Assembly: GCA_011947345.1 (NCBI GenBank)
Contig: JAAVTG010000562.1
Span: 1 to 64,000, forward strand
Reading direction: 5' to 3'
Origin: Phytophthora quininea
Lineage: Eukaryota; Oomycota; Peronosporomycetes; Peronosporales; Peronosporaceae
Length of the DNA stretch: 64,000 nucleotides
A model generated the notes under the pieces. The model ran no database searches, was not told where the DNA came from, and saw nothing but the letters and a program-made list of their open reading frames with translations. A program made the position numbers and the translations under genes. This document shows positions 34,921 to 45,771 of the stretch, piece after piece (the first letter of the stretch is position 1; each line of letters begins with the position of its first letter).

Positions 34921-37900
34921 ATGGACGACGAGGTCATGCCGGAGGTTGGAAGGGACGAGGTACTATCCACGCAGTGCCTGGTATTAACGATGATGATCCA
35001 TCGTATGTGTGTGTGTCCTGCAGGCTTCCAGTGACGCCTTGGCCGATGCAGCGAGTCCCGACGAGAAAGCCGAAGCCTTGGCAGCCAGTGTTTGGCGCGA
35101 TGACGCGAGCCCCGAAGAAAACGCCGACGCAATGGTGTTCAAGCTGATACTGCAACAAAAGGTCACCACGCAGATTACTGAGTTCGTGGAGCTGCGGCTG
35201 AACAAGAAGGACGAGGGATGGACGAAAGGTAGCGCTGGCCTACTTAACGGGTTCACCGCCGCGAGTATTCTAGAGAACTATAAATCGGTCAGCTACGACG
35301 TCGCCTATTCGATGGCACAGACCGCTTCGAAAGTCATCCTATGCAAGCTGGACCGAGTGGAGTCTACTGCCGAGGAACCTGTGCAACAATGCTTCGTCGA
35401 CGCATTCGTCGCTAGGTTTTTGGGCACGGCAAACGTCGCACTGGCCGAGTATTTGCTGCGTTGCTGGACTAGTTATGCAGCGTCTCCGGACGACTACACG
35501 GCCCCTTATGTCGCGATCGCGCAGAGCTCAGGCTTTGGCAAGAGTCGTTTGCTATGCCAGTTGGCAGAAGACACGGCGGGAGCACAAGTAGAAGGCGAGG
35601 TTAGTATGAGGGTTCTGTACACCTGCGTGCATCGTCAAGCGTCGATGGGGTATCCTGTGGCAACACCCAACCTTCAAGAGTGGCTATTTCCACGTCGCTC
35701 CAAACCAAGGAAGGACTCGAAACCCGCCCAACCTGCGCATAAGGATCTCGCCCAGCGCTTGGAAGTCATCTATACCTACGCTCAAGAGCACTGGGACACC
35801 ATTGGCGATGAGTGGCTTCAACTGTTCACTGTTAAAGGTGCCAACGAAAGCTTGAAAAAAAAACTGTTGGCAGCTGAGAGGCGACAAGCATGAGATGCTA
35901 ACGTGTTCGGTCCGAATCCCAATACTCCGCCCAGAGTGGTAATCGTGGCAATTGACGAAGCGGGAGGACTATTGACAACCACTCAGAATGAACACGTCAC
36001 CGATTTCCGAGTCTTGTGCCGGGCACTCCGCTTTGCGAACACATCAATAAAGAAGAATACGGCTCTCGAGGTGTGTTTATCGTCCTTGTGGACACGAACT
36101 CGAAGGTACCAGACTTCACACCACCACCACCGCAAGTTTCGGATCACTCATTTCGACGATTGACAAGCGGGAAGGCGCCGGTGATATTTCCGCCATTTGT
36201 GCTGTCACACACGATGGATATCTTTTGGCGTGCTGGTTTTGGCAAGCATGATAGCATTACGGTAACAACAAGTGACTGCAGCGTGTACAAAGCTGCCGTT
36301 ACGACGATGAGAAGAGAGCATTTCATGCCCTCGTGACGATGGGCCGGCCGCTGTGGGCGAGTACATATTACGCGACAGAGAATAGAAACACGACTTCACA
36401 GAAATTGGTGACATTCGCAGCGCAAAAGCTGGTGCTCAGAAAGGATCCCGACAAAGAGGCAAGTTATAGCAAGGAAACCATGTTCGGCGTTGCGGCAATG
36501 TTGTGCCGGCTGGGATTGCGTCCGTATTCGAGGTCGGCGCTGGCATCCAAAGTGGTTGCTGAACTCATGTAGTAGGCTGCGGCTCATTGCCGCGTCCAGT
36601 TGCTCAAGCTTCGCCTGTCGTCTTCCTGGATTGCCCAGATGGGCAGGTAAGACGCGATGATGGGGAAAGAGTTTGTGGTACGGGGGCCTCGAGGAGACTC
36701 TCGTCCGCAGTTTGGGATTTACCCGCAAGAGACCTAAGCAGCTATCATAGTACATGTTGGCGCTTTGGGAGTTCCAGCTCCCACGTTGGTGGTCAGTGTG
36801 TCTTGGAAACCTCGACCTACTACACCTCATGGCAATTCTGGCGTATGTGTACCACCAGAATGACGAGTTGATTTGCAGCTACGAGTCCGACCCAATGCTG
36901 GCGCTTGGAGCGACAAGTATATGGTACTCTAGCGAAAATGTTCTTTCGAAGCATATCTTGCCGGCGCTGGATAAACTTCGTTGAATGAAGTGGTCGACAC
37001 GGGTGGCATTGGCGAGGTGGTTGCTCGTATTGTGCTGCTTTTGGCAGTGGATACTTGCGTGGTGATGGAGACCGGGGCGGCGACACACCAGGACTGCGAG
37101 CTCACTGGGCAGTTCGTCAAAGTCCAAGCTTTTGGGGGCGCTGTGCGGTGAAGCCCCAGCGGTATTGATAACTAAAACAGATAGGGCGAAGAGGGTTGCA
37201 CAGGCAAAGTCTTTCGCGTGGCAGTCAACATGGCACGCGTGGCGACTTGGATTCTGTCACTTTATGCAACTAGATCGCGAGCCAGACGAGAACACCGTGT
37301 GGTTTTTGCTTGGACGGCGTGCCGCTGGCATTTTCCCTCGCAATCAAAAAGGAGCAGACTTAATCATCCCGATGTTTTGCAAAGAGAAAGAGGAGAGCCT
37401 CGTTGATCCTGGTTCAAGTGAAGAATGTGAACAAGTGCGACAGCAAATTCCCGCAATCAGCGTCGGCGAAATTGGATCCGTCGCTCGTGTTTACACAGCG
37501 AAACCTCTTTACCGAGAAACCTCCTGCCGACATGATTCGCGTTTACATGAGTATTCGAGAAAGAGTGCAACAACCTCGTTTCCCACGGTTCGTACTTGTG
37601 TACTCGAGCGCGAAGGCACTAAAAGAAGAGACCAGCGATTTAGTTTTCGATCCAGCAGTTCAAGACGCATTTACGTTAAGCATCCGCTCGGTTTCGGTGC
37701 CGAATTGGGCGCTTGAAGGGTATCCAGTTATCTCCGAGGCCGTGGGGAATGCGCTGAGGAGTTTGGCGACGCCTCTGTGGAAGCCCCTGGAGCTAGTTCA
37801 TGGCGACTTGCGCACTCGAGAAGATCGTCGTCTAAAACACGTCGTGCCCAATGGCAAATTGCGTGACGTTGCGCAGCGAGCGTTGATGGCATGTACTCCA

Positions 37901-38053
37901 GGTTTTATAAAGAGCGGTACGCTGAGTGGCATGAAGCGCAAGAAGCAGGAAATGAAGCACGACGCTCTGTTGGATGTTTGCCAACGCTGGAGCGGCTTTG
38001 GCAGGCGGTGGATTGGCAGTATTGCTGATGGCAATTGTGCTGTTACCCAGTGA
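34921..38053 (+). pseudogene. Multi-copy ATPase family, member C, split by a solo LTR
   Basis: Exon 1 (34921-34959, MDDEVMPEVGRDE) joins exon 2 at 35024 across a 64-bp GT-AG intron. Then follow a helical N-domain, Walker A AIAQSSGFGKSRLLCQL (about 35510-35560), MRVLYTCVHRQASMGYP, HWDTIGDEWLQLF, Walker B RVVIVAIDEAG and sensor-like GVFIVLVDTNSK. PPFVLSHTMDIFW, TMGRPLWAS and TMFGVAAMLCRLGLRPY come next. A solo LTR then interrupts the gene, after which DPMLALGAT, ARIVLLLAVDTC and NTVWFLLGRRAAG follow. Finally GADLIIPMF and LILVQVKNVNK give a D...Q-x-K pattern compatible with a PD-(D/E)XK core. The intact tail (37403-38053) contains no named domain. Besides the LTR there are several frame breaks. 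The family is unidentified; NTPase-nuclease is an inference. Confidence 0.6.
36568..36824 (+). repeat. Solo LTR inside ATPase member C
   Basis: 257 bp, TGTAGTAGG...CCTACTACA, the same family as the LTRs at 25415-26822 but with scattered differences. Flanked by ACTCA (36563-36567) and CCTCA (36825-36829), a 5-bp target duplication with one mismatch. The host reading frame resumes immediately after it, as judged from member B. Solo LTRs arise by recombination between the two LTRs of a full element. Confidence 0.85.
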
Positions 38054-38539
38054 CCAACGAATTGAAACTCTATTTTGCCTGGACACAATGCGCAGGACGG
38101 GGCGCGCTTATTTGCTTTTCTTCTGCAGGTATTTCCTGAGCTGATTGACGTTCGAAACTCCACTGATGACACGGCTGCCAGAGCTTTACATGGAGTAGAC
38201 ACCACCAGTAAAAGGTTTCATATTTATCTTTTAGCCTCACCTTCCTGCTTGACACGGTTCCGTACCGACGAAAAGCTAGACAATTGCTTCGCCACCGCCT
38301 CCGCCACCACTGGGTACCTTTTTGCTCCAACGACGAGCTCCGAAACGTCCAATGAGCGAATGCACAGCGCGAAACCTTGGCTCGATTCGGACGCAGGGAT
38401 CCATATCTGCTTTGCATTCCCTTGGTGGTTGAGAGATAAAATCGAGGCGGCACACTCGCCGGTTGTGGCGTTCGAGCAGGAATTCGTCTCATCGGGTTTT
38501 CACCGGACAACACCGACGAAGACAGCATCGATGCATTGA
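38054..38539. other. Open stretch of unknown nature between members C and D
   Basis: Open frames of about 150 codons exist on both strands (plus 38075-38539 without an ATG start; minus 38070-38528). I recognise neither. It may be the eroded C-terminal region of member D or an unrelated gene fragment. Confidence 0.3.
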
Positions 38540-39601
38540 CCGTATTTCATCACCGTCATGTTTTGAAACGTATTCTCGCCTAAAGATGTCCACAGTCTGG
38601 GCAAGCACGAACGGCGGAAGCAGAAATGATGAAGGGGACGGCCGATCTGGAAGCGACTTGGCCTGTAGAAAATTTTGAGCACTGTGGTCTGATAATACGA
38701 CAATAATTCCGCCAGCCGAGTAAATGCCACGAATACGATCATTTGCAACAACCAGAGCCTATTGTAAGAGGTAGAAGTGATCGATGGCACCGTTCCATTG
38801 GGAAACAACCCCTCGCCGAATCGATGACCACCACCACCACCTTTGGTAATTGCTTGGTCTGTTGCAATTTGGACGGATTTCCTTAGTGATATTTAACCAT
38901 GTTGGCCCCGATATCGTCAAGACCGATTGTGAATAAGTCGATCCAATCCTCACCCACTGTAGACCAGTGGTCGTACGCGTAGTGATAGATCGCCAACACA
39001 TTGGAAGCGATGCTGCCTTCAGTCGCCCTATTGCCAAACAATTGATGGCACAGGATGGATGTAGCCACAGGAAACCCACTCGACTTCTTTCGCCGAACGC
39101 AAGTGCACAGGACTTTCATGCCCAAGGCATCATTTTCAGTCGCGTGATTCGGCAGTTCGAAGAGTAGTCGACTCTTCCCAAAGCCTGAACTCTGCACGAG
39201 TGTAGCATACGGGGCGACGAACTTGTCGGGATCACTTTGATATGCACCACAACATCGAGCTAAGAATCCGGAAAATTTGCTGACTGCAGTACCCCAACAC
39301 TTGGTCATGGTAAATGATTCCACGAGTTGTTTGTGCAGCTTCAGTCCATCCGGATCCCTAATGTTTGGTACCTTCATCTTTTGAATTGTCACCATCACGG
39401 CTGTCACTCGTTCCGCCGCTGCCGTTGCTGTTTTCCTGGCCGTTTCAAAGTCGATAGCTTTCGAATATACATGAACGAATCCCCATGATCCTGGCACCCG
39501 AAAAGTTGTTGAGAGCTCGTATTTCGTCTAATCCTAGCTGCTAGTCTTTCGAGTGGCCGGTTATCTGCTGCAGGAATGGGGGCGACATTTTCGTCCGTCA
39601 A
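38540..39601 (-). pseudogene. Multi-copy ATPase family, member D, C-terminally truncated
   Basis: Minus-strand copy. N-terminal MTDENVAPIPAADN (39601), helical domain, Walker A TLVQSSGFGKSRLLFEL, MKVLCTCVRRKKSSGFP, HWSTVGEDWIDLFT, then in other frames a Walker B strand VVVVIDSA, GIIVVLSDHS and LPPFVLAQTVDIF. Homology ends near 38560; the MGRP, LALGAT and putative nuclease parts are missing. The Walker B carries Asp-Ser where the others have Asp-Glu, which would remove the catalytic glutamate. Truncation plus the altered Walker B suggests a dead copy. Confidence 0.55.
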
Positions 39602-39734
39602 CTTTAAGACGTTTGCTTCCGTGTTCCCTGTGTGAACTTCGTTGCGACTGCACTTGCGGCGGCACTTGGAGTATTGATGTGATGGTTTCTGACCTATATA
39701 GTTGCTAGCATTATCTTTTCAATGAGAAGAAGCT

Positions 39735-39800
39735 ATGGAAGGTGTTGATCCACTACAAGTCGCGGACGAGGTGGTATTTCAACTGCTGAAGAACAAATAA
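39735..39800 (+). pseudogene. N-terminal fragment of the ATPase family
   Basis: A 21-codon frame with ATG at 39735 contains VADEVVFQLLKNK and then TAA. It matches the N-terminus of member A (VADEVVFELLKSR). It stands head to head with member D about 130 bp away, repeating the divergent arrangement of members A and B. No further family sequence follows. Confidence 0.5.
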
Positions 39801-39919
39801 CCACCTGAGAGTGAACCAACTAACAGGAGGAGGTTGAATGCGATGTAAATCGGAGAGTGAGTTTGTTTTGGTTAATCATTCCTTTCTTCTGGATGTTTTC
39901 TGTGGGCCCTCGGCCCGGC

Positions 39920-39997
39920 AGCCCACGCAGGGACTCGAACCCCAATCGGAGGGATGAGCTTCGTGAGTTGTATACAACCCACTGGACCACGAGGAGG
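39920..39997 (-). repeat. tRNA-derived sequence with Pol III A and B boxes (SINE-like)
   Basis: Minus strand has a good A box TGGTCCAGTGG (39979-39989) and B box GGTTCGAGTCC (39931-39941), 37 bp between them. The flanking seven-base arms do not pair as a tRNA acceptor stem, and a GTTGTATACAAC palindrome fills the middle. Best read as the tRNA-related head of a SINE or a tRNA pseudogene rather than a working tRNA. Confidence 0.5.
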
Positions 39998-40019
39998 TCC
40001 TAAACTTTAAGTATAGTAG

Positions 40020-40583
40020 AAGACCACAAACTCTATGAATGTTCATTGCCCAAAATCGACTAGGATAATAATGAGCTCGCTTCAGATTACTGTACTCGCG
40101 GTCCAGCAGAAATGCATAAACAATGTTCAAAAAATCCGAGGGCTTTTCGTGGGTACAATATGGTCAATGTGTAGGTGGGTGAATCAAATACACAATCTTT
40201 TCTTGCCATCATATACAACTCATGGGTTTTGGCATCGATTAGGAGTTAAATCCAAAGCCCAATCCACCCAACAATCCCAAATCGCGATTCTGCCCTCCAA
40301 GGAAATGGATCGTCGAGAGGGAGTCAACACAACTACGTGTCTTTCTCCGTTGACTCCACCTGCCTGCGGCGTCAACCTCGTGAGCCTCGCTGCTGTTGAC
40401 TCCCACGACTCCAGTTGATTTGAAATGCACCAGACATAACATCGAAAATGTATTGGTTGCACGATCAACGCGTTCGTCATACTCCCTTCAACATGACGCT
40501 GCGTTTGGACTCTTTGTCATACAAGAAATCCTATCCTCATTTTCCAACCTGCTGCGGACCGAACAAGCTCCCAGGCCCCAAGA
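40020..40583. other. Intergenic, upstream of ABC transporter
   Basis: No gene recognised. Probably promoter and 5' UTR of the ABC transporter in its last 100-200 bp. Confidence 0.5.
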
Positions 40584-43500
40584 ATGACGGCACCCAAGCT
40601 TGACGACACTTCGGGCAAGACGTTGATGGCCGAAGGCTCCCAAGTTTTTAACGACCACGTCGCCGCCAAGCTGCAGACCGCTCTGGATCGACCGCTGCCC
40701 CAGTTGGAAGTGCGCGTCAAGAACCTCACCGTCGCCGCTGACGTGGTAGTCGGACGACATGAAAACGGCACCGAAATCCCGACCCTCACGCACACCATCA
40801 AGACGGCGGCGCTCAAGCTGTCGGGCACCCAGCACGTGGTGCACAAGAGCATCCTGCGAGACTTTAGCGGTGTGTTCGAACCGGGCACCATCACGCTCGT
40901 GCTGGGCCAGCCTAGCTCCGGCAAGTCGTCGCTCATGAAGGTGCTAAGCGGCCGCTTCCCGCAGGATAAGCGCGTGACCGTGGATGGAGACATCACGTAC
41001 AATGGCGTGCCGCAGCAGGAGTTGACCCGCCGGCTGCCGCAGTTCGTGTCGTACGTGGACCAGCACGACGTGCACTTCCCGACGCTCTCGGTCAAAGAGA
41101 CGCTCGAGTTCGCGCACACCTTCACCGGTGGGGAGTTGATGCGGAGGGGCCACGAATTGCTGGTCAATGGATCGGTCGACCAAAACATGGAGGCTTTGGA
41201 AATGGTGCGCGCCATGTTTCAGCACTATCCAGACATCGTGATCGAGCAGCTCGGACTGCAGAACTGCCAGGACACCATTCTCGGCAACGCCATGCTGCGC
41301 GGTGTGTCGGGCGGAGAGCGCAAGCGCGTGACGACGGGCGAAATGGAGTTCGGCATGAAGTACATGGCGCTCATGGACGAGATCAGCACAGGATTAGACA
41401 GCGCCACGACTTTTGATATCATCACGACGCAACGCAGTATCGCCAAAACGCTGGGCAAGACGGTGGTCATCTCGCTGCTGCAGCCGTCACCTGAGATTTT
41501 CGCGCTGTTTGACAACGTTTTGCTTTTAAACGCAGGCGAGGTCATGTACAACGGACCCCGAGACCACGCCCTATCGTACTTTGAGAGCCTGGGTTTCCAC
41601 TGCCCGCTCCACCGTGATGCGGCGGATTTCCTGCTGGACTTAGGCACGGATCAACAAGCCAAGTATGAAGGTCAGTTACCTGCGGGCATGATGGAGCACC
41701 CTCGCTTACCGTCGGAGTTTGCAGAGTATTTCCAGGAGTCGAGAATTTATCGCGACACAATGGCTCGTTTGGAGGAACCGCTGCGACCCGAGCTGGCGGC
41801 TACCGTGACGGCACATATGGATCATATGCCGGAATTCCACCAGTCGTTCGTGGAGAATGTGCTGACCGTCTTCAAGCGCCAATTGGTGATCATGATCCGC
41901 AACACGGCGTTTATCCGAGGCAGGGGTTTTATGGTGATTTTCATTGGACTGCTGTACGGAAGCACGTTCTACCAAGTGGATCCGACGGACGCTCAGGTTT
42001 TGATAGGCGTGCTGTTCCAATCAGTGTTGTTCCTCGGCTTGGGTCAAGCAGCTCAGATCCCAACCTATTGTGACGCTCGCGACGTCTTTTACAAGCATCG
42101 ACGCTCCAACTTCGTTCGCACCTCGGCGTATGTTTTGTCGAACTCGGTCAGTCAGATGCCTTGGGCACTTGCGGAAACACTCGTCTTTGGCTCCATTGCC
42201 TACTGGATGTGTGGTTTGAGATCGTCAGCGGCAGCGTTTGTGGTGTTCGAGGTCCTTCTCTTCCTGACTATCATGGCTTTCGCGTCGTGGTTTTACTTTC
42301 TGGCTGCAATCTCGCCCAACCTGCACATTGCCAAGCCCCTGTCGATGGTATCGGTCTTGTTTTTCGTCGTTTTCGCTGGGTTCGCTGTTCCGAAGAGCAC
42401 AATGCCCAATTACTTCATCTGGATCTATTGGATCGACCCCATTGCCTGGAGTTTGCGTGCAATCGCTTGCAACCAGTACCGCTCTTCCGAGTTTGACGTC
42501 TGCATGTACCATGGCGTCGATTATTGCAAGAAGCATGGCGTGCTGGCTGGCGAGTATTTCTTGTCATTGTACGACGTGCCGTCCAACAAGGATTGGATCT
42601 GGTTGGCGATGATTTTCCTCGTTGCTACGTACATCGTCTTTATGATTTTCGGAGTACTCACGCTCGAGTACAAGCGCTATGAAAGCCCAGAGCACATTAC
42701 ACTGAACGTGGGGGCGACCGAGTCCGATGCGACCGACGGCTATATCCTTGTTACCACACCTACTAGCGGGCGAAAGCCTGCACAGGATATCCACATGCAC
42801 GAGGACGAGGTTGTCGCAGTTAACGTCCAACCTCCAAAGAAGTCATTCGAACCAGTAGCGATCGCGTTCCAGGATCTATGGTACTCGGTGCCGTCGCCAC
42901 ACGACCCCAAGGAATCGCTCACACTGCTGAGAGGGATCAGCGGGTTTGCTCTACCGGGTTCCATCACTGCTCTCATGGGATCCACTGGAGCTGGCAAGAC
43001 GACACTGATGGACGTGATCGCTGGCCGCAAGACGGGGGAACCATCCAGGGCAAAATCCTGCTGAACGGCTACGAAGCGACCGACTTGGCCATCCGACGAT
43101 CCACAGGGTACTGCGAGCAAATGGACATCCACTCGGACGGGTCGACGATCCGAGAGGCGTTGATTTTCAGTGCGTTCCTGCGGCAGGACAGCTCGGTACC
43201 TGACAACGAGAAGTACGACTCGGTGAATGAGTGTCTTGAACTACTGGATCTGCGGAGCGTGGCGGACGAGATCGTTCGAGGCAGTCCGACGGAGCGCATG
43301 AAGCGCCTGACGATCGGCGTGGAGCTGGCGGCCGACCCGAAGGTTTTGTTCCTGGACGAACCGACGAGTGGGCTGGATGCTCGATCGGCCAAGCTGATCA
43401 TGGACGGAGTTCGCAAGGTGGCGGACACAGGTCGAACCATCGTGTGTACGATCCACCAACCGTCGACGGAAGTGTTTTTCCTGTTCGATAAGCTGCTGCT

Positions 43501-44705
43501 GCTGAAGCGCGGAGGCGAGACAGTGTACTTTGGTGATCTGGGCGAGGGTGCGCGGACGATGGTGGACTACTTTGAGGCGATTCCAGGCGTGCCTTCGCTG
43601 CCGTTGGGGTACAATCCTGCGACGTGGATGTTGGAGGTGATCGGCGCCGGAGTGAACCACACGCACGAGAACCCCATGGACTTTGCGGACTACTTCAATT
43701 CGAGCGAGACGAAACGGGAAATGGATCGACAGTTGGCGTCCGAGGGTGTGTCGGTGCCAGCTCCTGAGTCTGTGGAGTTGATCTTTACGAAGAAACGAGC
43801 TGCCAATTCGTGGACGCAGATGAAAGCGCTGGTGGTGAGATTCTTGGACTTGTACTGGCGAACGTCGTCCTACAACCTCACTCGATTTGCCATCTCCCCG
43901 CTGCTCGGTCTGCTCTTTGGATTGGTCTACGTGAGTGTGGGATACACATCGTACCAGGGAATCAATGCTGGCTTGGGGATGGTCTTCATGACGACGCTAT
44001 TCCACGGCGTGATCGCCTTCAACAGCGTCCTGCCGATCACAGCCCTGGACCGTCAAGCATTCTACCGAGAACGAGCCTCTCAGACGTACAATTCGCTCTG
44101 GTACTTTGTCGGCTCGACCATCGCAGAGATTCCGTACGTCTTCGGCTCCATGTTCCTCTACACAGTCATCTACTATTGGATGGTTGGCTTCACGGGCTTC
44201 GGTACTGCACTGCTATACTGGCTCAATACGTCTCTGCTGGTTCTGTTGCAGACGTACCTGGGTCAGTTGTTGGTGTACTCGCTGCCTAGTGTGGAAGTCG
44301 CCGCTCTCTTGGGTGTGATGCTGAATTCGATCTTCTTCCTCTTCATGGGATTTAATCCACCGGCCAACGCCATTCCGTCAGGCTACAAGTGGCTGTACAA
44401 CATCACACCGCAGCAGTATTCGCTCGCAGTTTTGGCTGCGCTGGTGTTTTGCAAGTGCGATCAAGTTCCCACGTGGGACAGCGAGACGAACCAGTACGTG
44501 AACGTCGGCGGCGATCTGGGCTGCCAGCCCATGACGAATCCCCGAGGGCATCGACCACATCACGATCAAGGAGTACGTCGAGTCGGTGTTCAAATACAAG
44601 CACGACGAAATCTGGCGCAATTTCGGCATCGTTGTAGCGTTCATCGTGGGCTTCCGACTGCTGGCGATGGTGTCGCTGCGGTTTATCAACCACCAGAAGA
44701 GATAA
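40584..44705 (+). CDS. PDR-type ABC transporter (ABCG, full length), two frame breaks
   Basis: Plasma-membrane multidrug exporter with reverse (NBD-TMD)2 layout. NBD1: Walker A GQPSSGKSSLM, signature VSGGERKRVT, Walker B YMALMDEISTGLDSAT. TMD1: about six helices from 41880 to 42660. NBD2: Walker A GSTGAGKTTLMDVIAGRK, signature region ERMKRLTIGVEL, Walker B VLFLDEPTSGLDARS. TMD2 runs from 43890 to 44450, with a last TM near 44620-44690 ending INHQKR and TAA. The total of about 1,370 codons is the expected PDR length. The frame breaks in a G5 run at 43034-43038 and again at a C run, 44540-44543; the coding signal on either side is fully conserved. ATG 40584 (MTAPKLDDTSGK) is clear. The PDR family exports toxins and sterols, in pathogens often plant defence compounds. 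Confidence 0.93.
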
Positions 44706-44782
44706 ATCCCGACGATAAGTTTACAACGTATGAAGATTTTTTTCTTTGTTGTGCGTTATATGTCGATCACTGCTTTGATTGC

Positions 44783-45133
44783 CTATGCCATGATACGGTC
44801 GGCATATTTGACCAATATCTTGTATTTTCGCGACCCCGGGTCTTCTTTATCGTAGAATTTGGCGCCTTTAGCATCGACGAACTCAGGCTTGACCCCCATC
44901 CTGGCGAGGATCGTGTCTTGGTCGTCGCCTTTCCTGATCATTTGAAGAATGTTGGCGTTGCTTCGTGTGTCCTTGGCCTTTGTCTCGAACACTTTGACTT
45001 TACCCTTCAGAGTACCGAAGATTCCCCTCTCTTCGGCGCCGCCGTTGTCAATGGCTCGAAGGAATGGTGTATTAGTATCACCGGCACAAATCGTAGCCAA
45101 AACTACGGCCGTCACAACAACCAATAGGCGCAT
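44783..45133 (-). CDS. RXLR-like effector with degenerate RXLR and intact EER
   Basis: ATG 45133 begins a signal peptide (MRLLVVVTAVVLATICAG). The RXLR position reads TPFLRA, so the first Arg is lost, while GGAEER is intact. The remaining 75 residues follow the family module: GTLKGKVKVFETKAKD, DDQDTILARMGVKP, AKFYDKEDPG, then a basic/aromatic end. 116 residues, uninterrupted. Closest in the window to the 24216-24578 copy over the module. The longer open frame to 45211 would put 26 charged residues ahead of the signal peptide and is rejected. Convergent with the ABC transporter, 77 bp away. Likely secreted; host-cell entry is less certain without the full motif. Confidence 0.8.
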   Translation of the reverse strand: MRLLVVVTAVVLATICAGDTNTPFLRAIDNGGAEERGIFGTLKGKVKVFETKAKDTRSNANILQMIRKGDDQDTILARMGVKPEFVDAKGAKFYDKEDPGSRKYKILVKYADRIMA

Positions 45134-45399
45134 GGTTGGACTGGAGAGAAGGTGTGGACGTCGTCTCGGAAGTTTGGGAGTGGTGGTGGGAAGTTGTTGG
45201 CACAAGTACACCGAACGATCGGTGCAACACAGTAAGCATTCCGTTGAGTAATCAGCTCAAAATCGTCACAATCAGAAGCGGTGTCGAAACGTCAGCGTTG
45301 TCATGTGCAAGATAAACCCAGACGTACGGCAAAGGGAATGAATATGAACAGTTGATACTTGAATAAGCCCGACAGGAAAACACTCTGCACTTTGGTCGT

Positions 45400-45771
45400 C
45401 TACACCATCATGAGGTTGGAGTAGCGGATCAGTTCCCAATATTTTATCATCCCGGGTCCTTCTCATTGTAGAATTTCCTACCTCGAGGACTGATGTACAC
45501 AGGCTCGACCCCATCTTGGCGAGGATGATGTCTCGAGGCTCACCTTTCTTGATCATCCTCAAGAGCTTGTCGTCGCGCCAGCCCTCTTTGGCCTCCGTCT
45601 TGATCTTCTTCAGCTTAGTCTTATAATGTTTCAACGCGTCAAGGACTCCTCTCTTTCTTCGCTGCTGTCGTCGTCGGCAACACCTCGCAGGGATCGGTTT
45701 TCAGTATGTGCCGCGGAAATGGAAGCGAGCAGCGCAACCATCACGATGGTCAACAGGTAGGACGCTCGCAT
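45400..45771 (-). CDS. RXLR-dEER effector with three frame breaks
   Basis: ATG 45771 starts MRASYLLTIVMVALLASISA (signal peptide), with RSLR and DDSSEER following. Shortly after EER the frame changes; the module (KLKKIKTEAKEGW, then RDIILAKMG, then KFYNEKDPG) continues in other frames to a stop at 45400. All three breaks fall at short G/C runs and look like one-base losses, so the gene may be intact in reality. It is tandem with the 44783-45133 gene, 266 bp apart on the same strand, suggesting local duplication. Confidence 0.7.

Noticed and set aside
38070..38539. A 150-codon gene between ATPase members C and D
   Set aside because: Equal-length frames on both strands, no ATG start on the plus strand, no recognised motif; left as unassigned.
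39905..39999. Functional tRNA gene
   Set aside because: A and B boxes are good, but acceptor and anticodon arms do not pair convincingly.
43030..43070. Programmed ribosomal frameshift in the ABC transporter
   Set aside because: No slippery heptamer with a structured spacer is evident, and similar breaks occur in many unrelated genes, so sequence error is simpler.
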